A stretch of DNA of 64,000 bases from NCBI GenBank assembly GCA_031431195.1, contig JANPCU010000008.1:6835-70834 (forward strand), given 5' to 3'. A program made the position numbers and the translations under genes. Shown here piece after piece: positions 1 through 9,300 of the stretch; the first letter of the stretch is position 1; the number at the start of each line of letters is the position of its first letter. Source of the DNA: TH-plancto1 sp031431195 (GTDB lineage: Bacteria; Planctomycetota; Planctomycetia; Planctomycetales; Planctomycetaceae). Below the pieces are notes generated by a model, which saw nothing but the letters and a program-made list of their open reading frames with translations, was not told the DNA's origin and ran no database searches.

Positions 1-1484
1 CACGGGTGATCCTCGCGGAGGGTCGGCGTCACGCGATCATGCACGGGGGACAACGGAGCCGCTAACCCGAACAGCAGGAACTGAAACAGGATCGCCGCCA
101 CGAAGGCATGGAACGGGTCGAAATACCCGTAGCCCAGGAACGCAAAGAAGCTGAAGAACCCGACGAACGAGGAGGCGATGATCGCCACCTGTGCCCAGTG
201 GCGGCCCTGTCTCGATCCGAAGATCGACAGCATCGAGTAGCACAGACCCAGCGCAATCATCGTCCCGGCCAGCGTCACGCGGTCGTGCGACATGAAGTCG
301 ACCAGCCGGTCGTTGACCCCACACAGCTGCTCGCGGTTCATGCCGACGAACGCCTCGTCATATGGGAGGATCACACGGGTGAGGGCGATGAGGAGTGCGA
401 GGCAACCGCCGCCGAAGAGCGCGATGCCGAGCAACAGCGTCCAGACCCAACTCTCCGGTCCGCGACGCGGATCGATGGGAGTCGGCGGGATCGGGATGCG
501 GGCGAGTTCGGCCTCGTTGATTCGCTTCGAGAGGCCCGGTCCCGAGAAGACCAGCCCGTCGTCGATGAGGACTAGGTCGGCTCCGGCGTCACGGAGGTCG
601 AGGTAGTCTTGCGGGTCGATCACATGCCCACGTGCGATGAGTAGCACGTCCGGACCGATCTGTACTCGGACTTGGCGAATAAGGTCGGTGAGTGTCGCCT
701 CGTACGACGGACGTCCTCGTCCGTCGTCTCCTGCGCTCGACGAACCACGACGGACAAGGATGTCCGTCGTCCCCTCCTCGTCGACGAGAACTCCCTGCAA
801 CTGGCCAGCCTGTAGCGCCGCCAAGACAGAGGGCGTCAGACTCCTGATGCCAGTCAGCCTCCAAAGTCGGGGCGTGCTGCCTGCATTTTTGGGAATGATC
901 CGCAGCGACTCGGAGAGATAATCCCGTTCCTCCCCCATGGATCTCGGGTCCAACACCACTCCGTCCACAAGTGGAATCAACAGATCCAACCAGACGGAAT
1001 CCACATCGAGTAACGGCGACTCAATCTGTTCCAGCGAAAGTCGTAACAGCACCGGCGGACCTGATCGAGGCCGACTCTTGAGGCGCGCCAATAGGGTGCC
1101 CCAGCACACTGCGGGTGTGCCTGCTCGCGAGACCACTCTCCGCTGAAGAATGTCGAAGGTCCCCTCCAGCCGATCACTCTCTGCCTGAATCTCCAGTGGC
1201 CCGACCTCAATACACCCGAACCCAAACCGCGCCAGCGCTGCCAGGGCACTCCCGGTCGGATCAAGGAGATGCCCCAGTCCCACCCGCGACGGAAACTTCA
1301 ACCCACCCTTCTCGAACCCCAACGCCGTATCCGGGGCCATATGCCCAAAGAAGTCAATCACTCGCCCCCCACCCGGTCGCTTCGCCAGCGACCCGATCCC
1401 GCCGAGCGCGATGCTCCGTGCCAGCGCGACCGGCAGGCGGAGCAGCAGCGGCTGAAACAGGGTGTGGTACGACCAGTCAGGCAT
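1..1484 (-). CDS. Dihydroorotate dehydrogenase-like domain fused to membrane domain (partial, C-terminus off window)
   Basis: The frame is open from an ATG at 1484 through the left edge, giving 494 visible residues; the C-terminus is missing. Residues about 1-330 resemble class 2 dihydroorotate dehydrogenase (PyrD): FQPLLLRL near the start, GLKFPSRVGLG at 61-71, ALARFGFGCIEVG at 83-95, and a C-terminal GADLVLIDDGLVFSGPGL with RINEA at 301-325, the region that in PyrD holds the FMN phosphate. The usual catalytic Ser/Asn motifs are not visible, so enzymatic activity is doubtful. Four predicted membrane helices follow (about 347-372, 404-423, 431-453, 459-478), which PyrD does not have. Residues about 238-262 are coded by two copies of a palindromic repeat. 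No clear Shine-Dalgarno precedes the ATG. PyrD ancestry is inferred with fair confidence; the membrane domain has no assigned role. Confidence 0.75.
   Translation of the reverse strand, partial: MPDWSYHTLFQPLLLRLPVALARSIALGGIGSLAKRPGGGRVIDFFGHMAPDTALGFEKGGLKFPSRVGLGHLLDPTGSALAALARFGFGCIEVGPLEIQAESDRLEGTFDILQRRVVSRAGTPAVCWGTLLARLKSRPRSGPPVLLRLSLEQIESPLLDVDSVWLDLLIPLVDGVVLDPRSMGEERDYLSESLRIIPKNAGSTPRLWRLTGIRSLTPSVLAALQAGQLQGVLVDEEGTTDILVRRGSSSAGDDGRGRPSYEATLTDLIRQVRVQIGPDVLLIARGHVIDPQDYLDLRDAGADLVLIDDGLVFSGPGLSKRINEAELARIPIPPTPIDPRRGPESWVWTLLLGIALFGGGCLALLIALTRVILPYDEAFVGMNREQLCGVNDRLVDFMSHDRVTLAGTMIALGLCYSMLSIFGSRQGRHWAQVAIIASSFVGFFSFFAFLGYGYFDPFHAFVAAILFQFLLFGLAAPLSPVHDRVTPTLREDHP
702..770. 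repeat. Two inverted copies of an intragenic palindrome
   Basis: Positions 702-728 and 747-770 are near-identical palindromes with the core GACGGAC(A/G)TCCT(T/C)GTCCGTC, in opposite orientation and 18 bp apart. They lie wholly inside the PyrD-like gene and keep it in frame (residues about 238-262, Gly/Arg/Asp-rich). The same palindrome recurs at 11085-11110 and 53633-53658 inside two unrelated genes. Confidence 0.9.
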
Positions 1485-1913
1485 GAGGGGGCTTCGACTT
1501 CGCGTTCAGGGAATAGAGACGAGAGGCGCTCTCTCGAATGGTTGTACTCGCCTCGCAGGCGTTTCGCACCTGACCGACCGCGCTGGCGGAAACCTAAACC
1601 GCAAGGACATGGTCCATTTCACGACGACCACATGTTTCGGAGATCACCGGCACTCGTTCCAATTCAGGGTCTTGAATCAATTAGAGTTGATACTCGTCGT
1701 CGTTTGGAATGGCGACTTTGGATCCCGAGTTGATTCGCCAGTTGACGGACAGCGTATCACTTCCGTGTGCCGTCGATGTCTCCTCGGAGCTGATTCAACT
1801 GAAAGATTCACTTGGCCATATGCCGCGCTGGAGCATCTGTTAATCTGTCGGTGTGACCCGAGTGCCCATACTCTCGGATCGAGTGACACAAAGATCGGAC
1901 AGGGAGAGAAAAG
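1485..1913. other. Intergenic gap between divergent genes
   Basis: About 430 bp separate the starts of the PyrD-like gene (leftward) and the histidine kinase gene (rightward), so both promoters should lie here. The open frames across it have no recognisable product, and I saw no strong repeat or RNA structure. Confidence 0.5.
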
Positions 1914-3053
1914 ATGGCGATCAGCGATCTGGACAAGCTGGCAGATCTGATCATCCAAGGTCGTCAAACTCTCCTCGCTCAGTGGCGGCGGCAAGTGCGG
2001 GAATTGCCGTCGGCCAGGCATCTGGATATCCCGACACTGAATGACCACATTCCCCAACTGCTCGATGAATTGGCACAAGCGATCCGGTCCAAGTCGGATC
2101 AGACGATCCCGGAGACGCTCTCCGAGGGGAGCTCACCAGCACATGGGTTGCAGCGCGTGAAAGATGCGTTTGATATCGAAGAGGTCGTGGCGGAATACAA
2201 TATCCTGAGAGGCTGCATTCATGACCTGGCCGACAGTCATGCAGTGCGTCTACAAGGCAAGCCGTTTCACATTCTGAATCGCGTGTTTGACCATGCGATC
2301 GGATCGGCCCTGAAAGCCTATGCGATGCAGAAATCGCTCGAATTGCAACAGCGGTGGGAGGAGCATCTGGCGTTTGTGACGCATGATCTGCGGACTCCGC
2401 TGAATGCGATTTCGTTGGCCGGAAGAGTCTTGGAGATGCTGCATCCGGAGAGTCACAGCCCCGCCTCCAGCAATCAGATGCTGAAAGCCCTGCGACGGAA
2501 TGTTCAGCAGTTAGAGAGCCTGGTGGAAAAAGTTCTCGATGGCAATAAGAGTCTGGATCCAGTCGCGCCGATCAAATTGGAGCGACGCCAATTTGATTTG
2601 TGGCCTCTAGTCGAGGAGTTGATTTACGCCCTCTCCCCTGTGGCGAAAACTGCTGGCACGCGGTTCATCAACCATGTGCCTGACGATTTGGTAGTCTATG
2701 CCGATGCGGGAATGTTAAGGCGGCTGCTACAAAACTTGATGGCCAACGCAATCAAGTACACGCCGCATGGCGAGATCATCATCGGGGCTCAAGAACTGGT
2801 TGATGAGAGATTGATTGAATGTTGGGTCAGCGACGACGGGGCCGGCATCCCGGCGGCGTTGATCGACAAGGTGTTTGACAAGGGGGAAACCGATCCCGAG
2901 CATGACGGGGGGCTGGGGTTGGGATTGGCGATTGTGAAGTCCTTTGTGGAAGCTCACGGAGGGACGGTGTGTGTCGAAAGTACCGAGGGTTGCGGCGCGA
3001 CATTTCGCTTTACACTGCCCACCAAGGGGGCGGTGATCTCGGGCACTCGCTGA
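1914..3053 (+). CDS. Soluble sensor histidine kinase with RsbRD-like N-terminal domain
   Basis: 379 residues with no signal peptide or membrane helix, so a cytoplasmic kinase. Residues about 8-140 look like the RsbRD N-terminal helical module (the LLAQWRRQV region). The H-box is VTHDLRTPLNA with phospho-acceptor His157. The catalytic ATPase domain shows the N-box LLQNLMANAIKYTP, the G1 box DDGAGIP and the G2 box GGLGLGLAIVKSF. ATP-dependent autophosphorylation at His157 follows from the family; input signal and partner are unknown, since no response regulator lies nearby. The start follows a purine-rich GGGAGAGAAAAG ribosome site. It stands alone on its strand, about 90 bp before the next gene. 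Confidence 0.9.
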   Translation: MAISDLDKLADLIIQGRQTLLAQWRRQVRELPSARHLDIPTLNDHIPQLLDELAQAIRSKSDQTIPETLSEGSSPAHGLQRVKDAFDIEEVVAEYNILRGCIHDLADSHAVRLQGKPFHILNRVFDHAIGSALKAYAMQKSLELQQRWEEHLAFVTHDLRTPLNAISLAGRVLEMLHPESHSPASSNQMLKALRRNVQQLESLVEKVLDGNKSLDPVAPIKLERRQFDLWPLVEELIYALSPVAKTAGTRFINHVPDDLVVYADAGMLRRLLQNLMANAIKYTPHGEIIIGAQELVDERLIECWVSDDGAGIPAALIDKVFDKGETDPEHDGGLGLGLAIVKSFVEAHGGTVCVESTEGCGATFRFTLPTKGAVISGTR

Positions 3054-3146
3054 AACCTGGGTGCATCGGATAAACTCGTTTTGATGCTCAATGATTGACG
3101 GGCATGATCGGTTGCATCCCCTTTGAGACTCTCCCCGGAGATCCTG

Positions 3147-4433
3147 ATGAAGTCGTTTCGATTGGCTGTGGTTGCGTGCTTGGGACTGTGTGGAACGATG
3201 GCGTTCGCGGAGAACTGGCCGGAGTGGCGGGGGCCGCAGCATAATGGGATCTCGACCGAGACGGGGATCGCGACCAGTTGGGCCAAGGACAAGCACGTCG
3301 CCTGGCGCGTGAAGCTGCCGGGGCAAGGCGGAGCGACGCCGGTGGTCTGGGGGGACCGCATCTTTCTGACCTCCGCCGAGGGGGACGATCTCGTCGTACT
3401 CGGGATCTCCACAGTTGGCCAGGAGCTATGGAAGACCAAGATCGGCAGCGGGAACCGGGACGCCCGCACGGGGGAGGGGAACTCGGCTTCGCCGTCACCT
3501 GTGACGGACGGGAAGCATGTGTGGGTGTTCATCGGGACTGGGGAGTTGGCGTGCCTCGATCTGGCGGGGAAGATCGTGTGGCAGTTCAATGTCCAAGAGC
3601 GGTACGGCAAAATCGACATTCAATTTGGCATGACCTCGACGCCGATTCTGCATGAGGGGTCGTTGTACCTGCAACTGATTCATGGACCGGGGAGCAAGGA
3701 TAACTCCGTGGGGAAAGTGGTCAGCCTCGTCGCCGCAACAGGCCAAGAGAACTGGGCCATCGACCGGAATCAGCAGCCGGAAGATGAGTGCCAGCACGCC
3801 TATAGCTCGCCGATTCTGATGTCGGGGAAGACCCCGCATCTCATTACGCATGGCGGCGACTGTACGATCGGGCACTCGCTGGCGGACGGCAAGGAGCTGT
3901 GGCGGCTGGATGATCTGAACGGTCCGTCGCAGTACAACAAGAACCACGACAACACGCTGCGGTTCGTCGCCTCGCCCGCAGCCACCGAGGAGTTCTTGGT
4001 GGTCCCCACAGCCAAGGGTGGGCCGGTCCTCGGGCTGCAAGCCAGCCAACTGAGCGGCAACGTCACCGGCCAGTCGCCCGTTAAGTGGGTCGGCGACAAG
4101 ACACCAGATGTGTCGTGCCCGGTGATTCACGAGGGGCTGGTCTATCTGTGCATGACGGATGGACGGGTTCGCTGCGTCGACCAGCAGACCGGCGAGAAGG
4201 TCTACGACGAGCGGATTCATAACGCCGCGTACCGCTCTTCCGGCGTGGTCAGCGAGGGGCACATGTACCTGACTGCCCGCGACGGCGTCTGTACGGTCGT
4301 GAAGCTGGGGAAGAAGTTCGAGGTGCTGGCTGAGAACGACCTCAGCGAACCGCAGACCGCCTCGCCCGCGATCTCGAACGGCACGCTCTACATGCGGACG
4401 TACGAGTCGCTGTACGCGATCCGGGGGAAGTAG
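3147..4433 (+). CDS. Exported PQQ-like beta-propeller protein
   Basis: 428 residues. The ATG at 3147 follows GGAG by 6 nt and opens a clear signal peptide (MKSFRLAVVACLGLCGTMAFA), so it is preferred over an in-frame ATG at 3123. The mature part begins ENWPEWRGPQHNG, the usual opening of planctomycete PQQ-like repeat proteins, and carries repeated propeller blades (for example GDRIFLTSAEGD, DGKHVWVFIGTGELACLD, EGLVYLCMTDGRVRCVDQQTGEKVYDE, read as separate blades). It is probably periplasmic and binds a ligand or acts as a scaffold; the fold alone does not prove PQQ binding or dehydrogenase activity. No operon partner. Confidence 0.88.
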   Translation: MKSFRLAVVACLGLCGTMAFAENWPEWRGPQHNGISTETGIATSWAKDKHVAWRVKLPGQGGATPVVWGDRIFLTSAEGDDLVVLGISTVGQELWKTKIGSGNRDARTGEGNSASPSPVTDGKHVWVFIGTGELACLDLAGKIVWQFNVQERYGKIDIQFGMTSTPILHEGSLYLQLIHGPGSKDNSVGKVVSLVAATGQENWAIDRNQQPEDECQHAYSSPILMSGKTPHLITHGGDCTIGHSLADGKELWRLDDLNGPSQYNKNHDNTLRFVASPAATEEFLVVPTAKGGPVLGLQASQLSGNVTGQSPVKWVGDKTPDVSCPVIHEGLVYLCMTDGRVRCVDQQTGEKVYDERIHNAAYRSSGVVSEGHMYLTARDGVCTVVKLGKKFEVLAENDLSEPQTASPAISNGTLYMRTYESLYAIRGK

Positions 4434-4515
4434 GTGGGAGCTGTCAGCAATCAGCAGTCAGCCAGAGGGGGTGGCATTGCCATCGGAGGATCATGTATCG
4501 TGCTTTCACTGGTCG

Positions 4516-4571
4516 AACCTCTCGTGCCGCAGGCACACCGGTAGGCCCCAGAGCGGGCCAACCGGTGCTAC
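4516..4571. repeat. Dispersed palindromic repeat upstream of ankyrin gene
   Basis: The 258-bp gap between the propeller and ankyrin genes holds AACCTCTCGTGCCG followed by the interrupted inverted repeat ACCGGTAGGCCC / GGGCCAACCGGT. The first motif recurs at 5881-5894 and a related ACCGGTGTGCTAGCGGCACA stretch lies near 46531, marking a dispersed family. Confidence 0.6.
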
Positions 4572-4691
4572 CCCGCTCTCAAGCCGCAGATCGACAAGCG
4601 GTATGCCGCGTGGCGACTGGTGTGGTTGAGGGGAAAGAAGTAGGTCGAGCCATCCGTAGTGTGGCACAGATTCGGCGACAAAGGGCACGCA

Positions 4692-5219
4692 ATGGGGCGG
4701 CACCTTGACACCGCATTGTTCCGGGAGGCCCGCAACGCCAGCGGTTCGGTGGACCGCTTGCGCGAGCTGATCACTGCCGGAGCGGACGTGAACCGTCGCC
4801 ACAAATATGGCCATACACCACTGCATGAAGCGGCCTTCCACGGACGTATTGACATGGTCACAGTCCTCCTCGCGGCGGGCGCGGATCCCAACATTTGCGG
4901 GAACGATGGCGGTGGTCCGCTCTTCTGGGGGGCGAAGGACGGGCCTCTGGAGCTTGTCGAGTTGCTCCTGACGAATGGGGCCGATCCCAATGCTTTACGT
5001 GACGGCAAAGCATCGCCACTTTGGGTCGCGATCTATAATCGGCAAACGACTATTGTCCAGCGTCTGGTGGAGGCGGGGGCTGCGGTGGACCACCAGTTCC
5101 GGGGCCGAACGATGCTGGAGTGCGCGGCATCGCAGCCCGAGATCGCAGCCATCCTCCGCCGCGCCCGTAGAACGAGCTACACTGGACCATCTACTTCACC
5201 AGATGCGAACCTCCCGTAG
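4692..5219 (+). CDS. Ankyrin-repeat protein
   Basis: 175 residues from the ATG at 4692, which follows AAGGG by 6 nt; an in-frame ATG at 4659 would add 11 residues. At least three ankyrin repeats are plain: one with GHTPLHEAAFHGR and LLAAGADPN, one with GGPLFWGAKDGP and LLLTNGADPN, one with SPLWVAIYNRQ and LVEAGAAVD, plus partial repeats at both ends. There is no signal peptide or membrane helix, so it is probably a cytoplasmic protein-protein interaction module. The partner is unknown and the neighbours give no hint. Confidence 0.85.
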   Translation: MGRHLDTALFREARNASGSVDRLRELITAGADVNRRHKYGHTPLHEAAFHGRIDMVTVLLAAGADPNICGNDGGGPLFWGAKDGPLELVELLLTNGADPNALRDGKASPLWVAIYNRQTTIVQRLVEAGAAVDHQFRGRTMLECAASQPEIAAILRRARRTSYTGPSTSPDANLP

Positions 5220-5284
5220 CAGAAGTCGTGAGACTTCCGAGTGCGACTAGATTCAGACGAGTTCTGATACTCAGTGAGTCCCCC

Positions 5285-5812
5285 ATGGCCTTCCCGACGC
5301 TGAAGCAGACATTGCGGGTCTTGCACGATGCAAAGTCCTCTCCAAACCAAACTGTTTTGGATTGTCTATTGACTCTGCTACATGCTTCTTATGACGACGA
5401 TCAGATTTCAAAGTACGAGAAGCTTTGCGATCAGTACTCGGATGCCACGGACGGCGATGATCTTCAACAAGACGTGGTCCTGGCCCTCCAGAATCTGCGG
5501 TCATGCGATGTCACAGAGTTGGTTCCCGCATTGATCGGCTACCTCCAGGCAGACGATCAATTCTACGAACTCGGACATGCGATGATCGCCTTGGTGTTTC
5601 CGCGAAAGAGATCGACAATCTCACCGGATGCTTTGACGGAAATGCAAAGAGACGTGTTGATTGCCCTGACTGCGACTGACGCCATTTGGAGCAGCGATGG
5701 GACATTTACGGCCTTGCTCAAGGGCCGTGGCTTGCCGACCACCCAGTCCAAGGCTCAACAACTCATCACAAGGATCCAGAAAGAGGCGAACAAATGGGGT
5801 AGCCCAGGTTGA
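5285..5812 (+). CDS. Hypothetical helical protein
   Basis: I do not recognise this family. 175 residues from ATG 5285 (MAFPTLKQTLRVL); an in-frame start at 5228 is possible, but its extra residues look non-coding. The protein is acidic and helical with no signal or membrane segment, and holds HEAT-like stretches (VVLALQNLRSCDVTELVPALIGYL, with YELGHAMIALVFP following). Size and codon use support a real gene. The last two bases of its stop codon are the first two of a dispersed repeat at 5811, so the repeat may have supplied or trimmed the C-terminus. Confidence 0.65.
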   Translation: MAFPTLKQTLRVLHDAKSSPNQTVLDCLLTLLHASYDDDQISKYEKLCDQYSDATDGDDLQQDVVLALQNLRSCDVTELVPALIGYLQADDQFYELGHAMIALVFPRKRSTISPDALTEMQRDVLIALTATDAIWSSDGTFTALLKGRGLPTTQSKAQQLITRIQKEANKWGSPG

Positions 5813-5907
5813 TTCGCTTTGGAATCTACCGGGGTGGCTTTGCCACAGGAGGTTCTGACTGCGAGAATTCTCTCGGAGCAAACCTCTCGTGCCGTTGGCA
5901 CAAGAGG
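5811..5907. repeat. Dispersed repeat, inverted partner at 46579-46624
   Basis: The first 46 bp (5811-5856, beginning GATTCGCTTTGGAATCTACC) recur almost exactly in reverse complement at 46579-46624, 41 kb away. Positions 5881-5907 add the hairpin AACCTCTCGTGCCG / GGCACAAGAGG. The unit overlaps the stop codon of the preceding gene. Confidence 0.85.
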
Positions 5908-6012
5908 ATCAATCGCGAGCCACCCCTGTTGCAACCTCCTGTTCCTTCGTCACCCTGGTCGCCCAAAGCGGCAACCTGGACCACCCCGCGATGTCGCAGA
6001 GTCCACAGTTCG

Positions 6013-6318
6013 GCAGCGAGCGGGCGGGCGTAAGCCCCCCGTGCCAGTGTGATGCGACCAACAGAACAGCGTCACTGAGTCGAGCCACACGGCGGACTTA
6101 CGTCCGCCGCTCGCTGTTCTCTCGTTACCAAGCTCCTGCTTGGTAACGCCCGTCCCCGATGCTCTGCTTCGGTGAGTTACTCGGAACGTGTATTCAGCCA
6201 GACTGGGGATGACTTCGATGGGACGTGCGACGATGGATTGCGACATGGAGCGTTCTCGCACGCCGCGAAGCGGAGCTTCGGGGATATGCGGTCCCAAGCG
6301 GGAGCTGGGGACCGAGGC
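6013..6318. repeat. Nested inverted repeats running into the cytochrome gene start
   Basis: Three palindromic motifs occur in series: AGCGGGCGGGCGTAAGCCCC with its counterpart GGCGGACTTACGTCCGCC (about 6013-6113); CTCGTTACCAAGCTCCTGCT (6120-6139), continuing into TTGGTAACG; and a copy of the last in opposite orientation at about 6289-6315 (GGTCCCAAGCGGGAGCTGGG and onward). The last lies inside the predicted N-terminus of the next gene, which makes its true start uncertain. Confidence 0.7.
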
Positions 6319-9300
6319 CAAAGAATGGTTCACCACGGTTTCATTGCTTGTCAGCCTGCTGCTCACTTGGCTATGGGCTTCCGTGTCGCTGGCAGCCGAC
6401 TTCAACACCGACATCCGTCCGATCCTGGTGCAGCATTGCATCAGTTGTCACGGCTCGCAGAAGCAGGAGGGAGGGTTGCGGCTCGATCAGCGGGGAGCGG
6501 CGCTTCGGGGCGGGGATGGCTACGCGCCGGTGATTGTGGCGAAGTCGAGTGACACCAGCCCACTGTTTCAGTTTGTGAGTCGCGAGGACGCCGACCTGAA
6601 GATGCCGCCGAAGGGGCCGCGTCTATCGGCGGAGGAGATCCAGACGCTGAAGGAGTGGATCGACGCCGGGGCGGAGTGGCCGGACTCAGCTGCCGATATT
6701 GGACAGAAGAGTGCGCACTGGTCGTTTCAACCGCTGGTACGTCCCGCTGTGCCCCGTAGCTCGGTCGCTCCGTCGACCGAGACTCCGCACGCCATCGATA
6801 CGTTCATCCGCGCTAAGCTGGCGGACCAGCACCTCGCCCCGAACCCGCCCGCCGACCGGCGGACGCTGATCCGGCGGTTGTCGTTCGATCTGCTTGGCGT
6901 GCCTCCCAGCCCCGAAGAGGTCGCCGCCTTCGAGGCCGACTCCGACCCGCTGGCCTATGAAAAACTCGTCGACCGGTATCTCGCCTCGCCGCAGTTCGGC
7001 GAACGCGCAGCTCGGTTCTGGCTCGACACGGTACGGTTCGCCGAGAGCGACGGGTTCGAGACCAATCAGCCGCGCCCGAATGCGTGGCGGTATCGCGACT
7101 ATGTAATCGACGCCTTCAACCGCGATCTGCCGTACGACCAGTTCGTGAAGCAACAACTGGCGGGCGATCAACTCGGGGCGGGAGTCGCGACCGGGTTTCT
7201 CGTCGGAGGATCGTGGGACCGCGTGAAGAGTCCCGACCCCATCCTCACCGCGCAGCAGCGGGCCGATGAGTTGCACGACATGGTGAGTACGACGGGGTCG
7301 GTGTTTCTGGGGCTGACGGTGGGGTGTGCGCGGTGCCACTCGCACAAGTTCGACCCGATCCCGCAGACCGACTATTACGCGATGAAGGCTGTGTTTGAAG
7401 GGGTCCTGCACGGCGACCGGGAGATCACCATTGGCCAGCCCGCGGAGAGCGAGAAGCGGGCCGCCGAGTTGCATGCCCAACTCGCCGCCATCGATGCCCA
7501 GTTGAGGGAGTTCGAGCCGCTCGCCTCGCTGCGCGAGACGCACTTCATCAAGCCGACCGACAAGGAACGGACGGTTCATCTCCACCTGCAACCCGCCCCG
7601 GCCATCGCCAAGGGGACGCAGCGCGGGGCGGCGCTCGATCCGGGAGTCGGATCGCACTGGCCGAACCTCAGCGCGGGGTATTTGTATTGGAAGCTGCCGC
7701 CCAAGACCGATGCGTTTGCGTGGAAGCCGAAGCTGCGCGGGACGTATCGGTTCTGGACCTCGTGGGGGTGTGGGCATGTCTCGCACTCGACCGATGCGCG
7801 GTACTTGCTCGACCGGGACGGCGACTTGCAGACCACTGACGACCAGCGTGAGATCCTGCGGGCGAATCACCAGCGATTCGCCGATGGGTCCGACCTGATC
7901 CCCGAACAGCCGCTGTGGAGCGGGCTGAAGGATGCGGGCGTGGTGGAGCTGCTGCCCGAGAGCGTGGTGCTGTTGCGGGCTGGGGACGATGACAAATATG
8001 TGGCCGCCGATGTCGCGGTGTTTCAGGCGGTGGTTCCCGCTGCTCCCGAGGATCGCCCGGCCCTGCGCGTGCCGGTCACGCGCGACCTCAATGTGGAGCG
8101 GTTCGCTCCGGTGAGTGCGAAGCACCTGCGGTTCACGGTACTCGCGACCTCCGATGTGGAGCCGTGTATTGATGAGTTGGAGGTGTTCGCGTCGGTCGAC
8201 AAGACGTTAAGTGATCTCCGCCTCAGAACGATTCGTCAGATCGGATTGTGGAACCACGGAACACACGGAATACACGGAAGGGAAGAGGGGAGGAAGTGGT
8301 TCGAGTGGATAACGCGCAGTTTGCGAGCAGCGTCTCTGTACCCCGAAGGGGTTGCACAACATCGCCCAGGGTCGCGACCGCAGGGAGCGCACCCTGGGTA
8401 TCGCTCGAACGCGGCTCTCAACCCTGAAGGGGTTGCACCACCGCTCGCCCTCGTAAAGGTAACGTCATCGACCACCGAATGTACAACCCCTTCAGGGTTG
8501 GGCGAGACGAGTCCAACTCTCCCAGGGTGCGCGACTCCGTCGCGACCCTGGGCTGTGTTGTGCAACCCCGTTGGGGTAAAGCAGACAGTCATGACAACGC
8601 TCCCCCTTGCATCTTTGCGCCTTGGCGTCTTTGCGTTGAATTCCGTTCTGGAATCCTCATCCGGTGTCACCACGGAAAACATCGCTCTGGCCAGCCTCGG
8701 CACGAAGGCGACCGCCTCCGGCACGTACCCCAACAGCGATATTCACCGGCTAGAACACCTAAACGACGGGATCTATGGCAACTCGAAGTCGTGGATCTCG
8801 AATGAGCAGGGGCGGGGGTGGGTCCAACTGGAGTTCACCGAGCTGCGCGAGATCAGTGAGGTCCGCTGGAGCCGCGACCGGGCCTCGCCGCCGCAGTTCA
8901 CCGACCGCGTGGCGACGCAGTACACGATCGAGACCTCGCTCGATGGGCAGACCTGGACGGCTGTCGCGTCGAGCGGAGACCGATTGCCGCTTGGGATGAC
9001 CGTGCCGGGAGGCCGACTGATCCGGGCCGAGGGAGCCGACGCACAGTTGCGGTTCGCCGATTTACAGGCCCGCCGGGCTTCGCTCGCGAAGGAACTCGCC
9101 CCGCTCGTCGAGAAGCCGAAAGCCTATGCCGGGCAATTCGTGAATCCACCGCCAACGATGCGACTCAGTCGCGGCGATGTCTCCCAGCCAAAGGAGGCCA
9201 TCGCCCCGGCCTCGCTGTCGGAACTCGGCACACCGGTCACGCTGCCCATTGATGCTCCGGAGGCACAGCGGCGGATGGCCCTCGCCGAGTGGCTGGTCAG

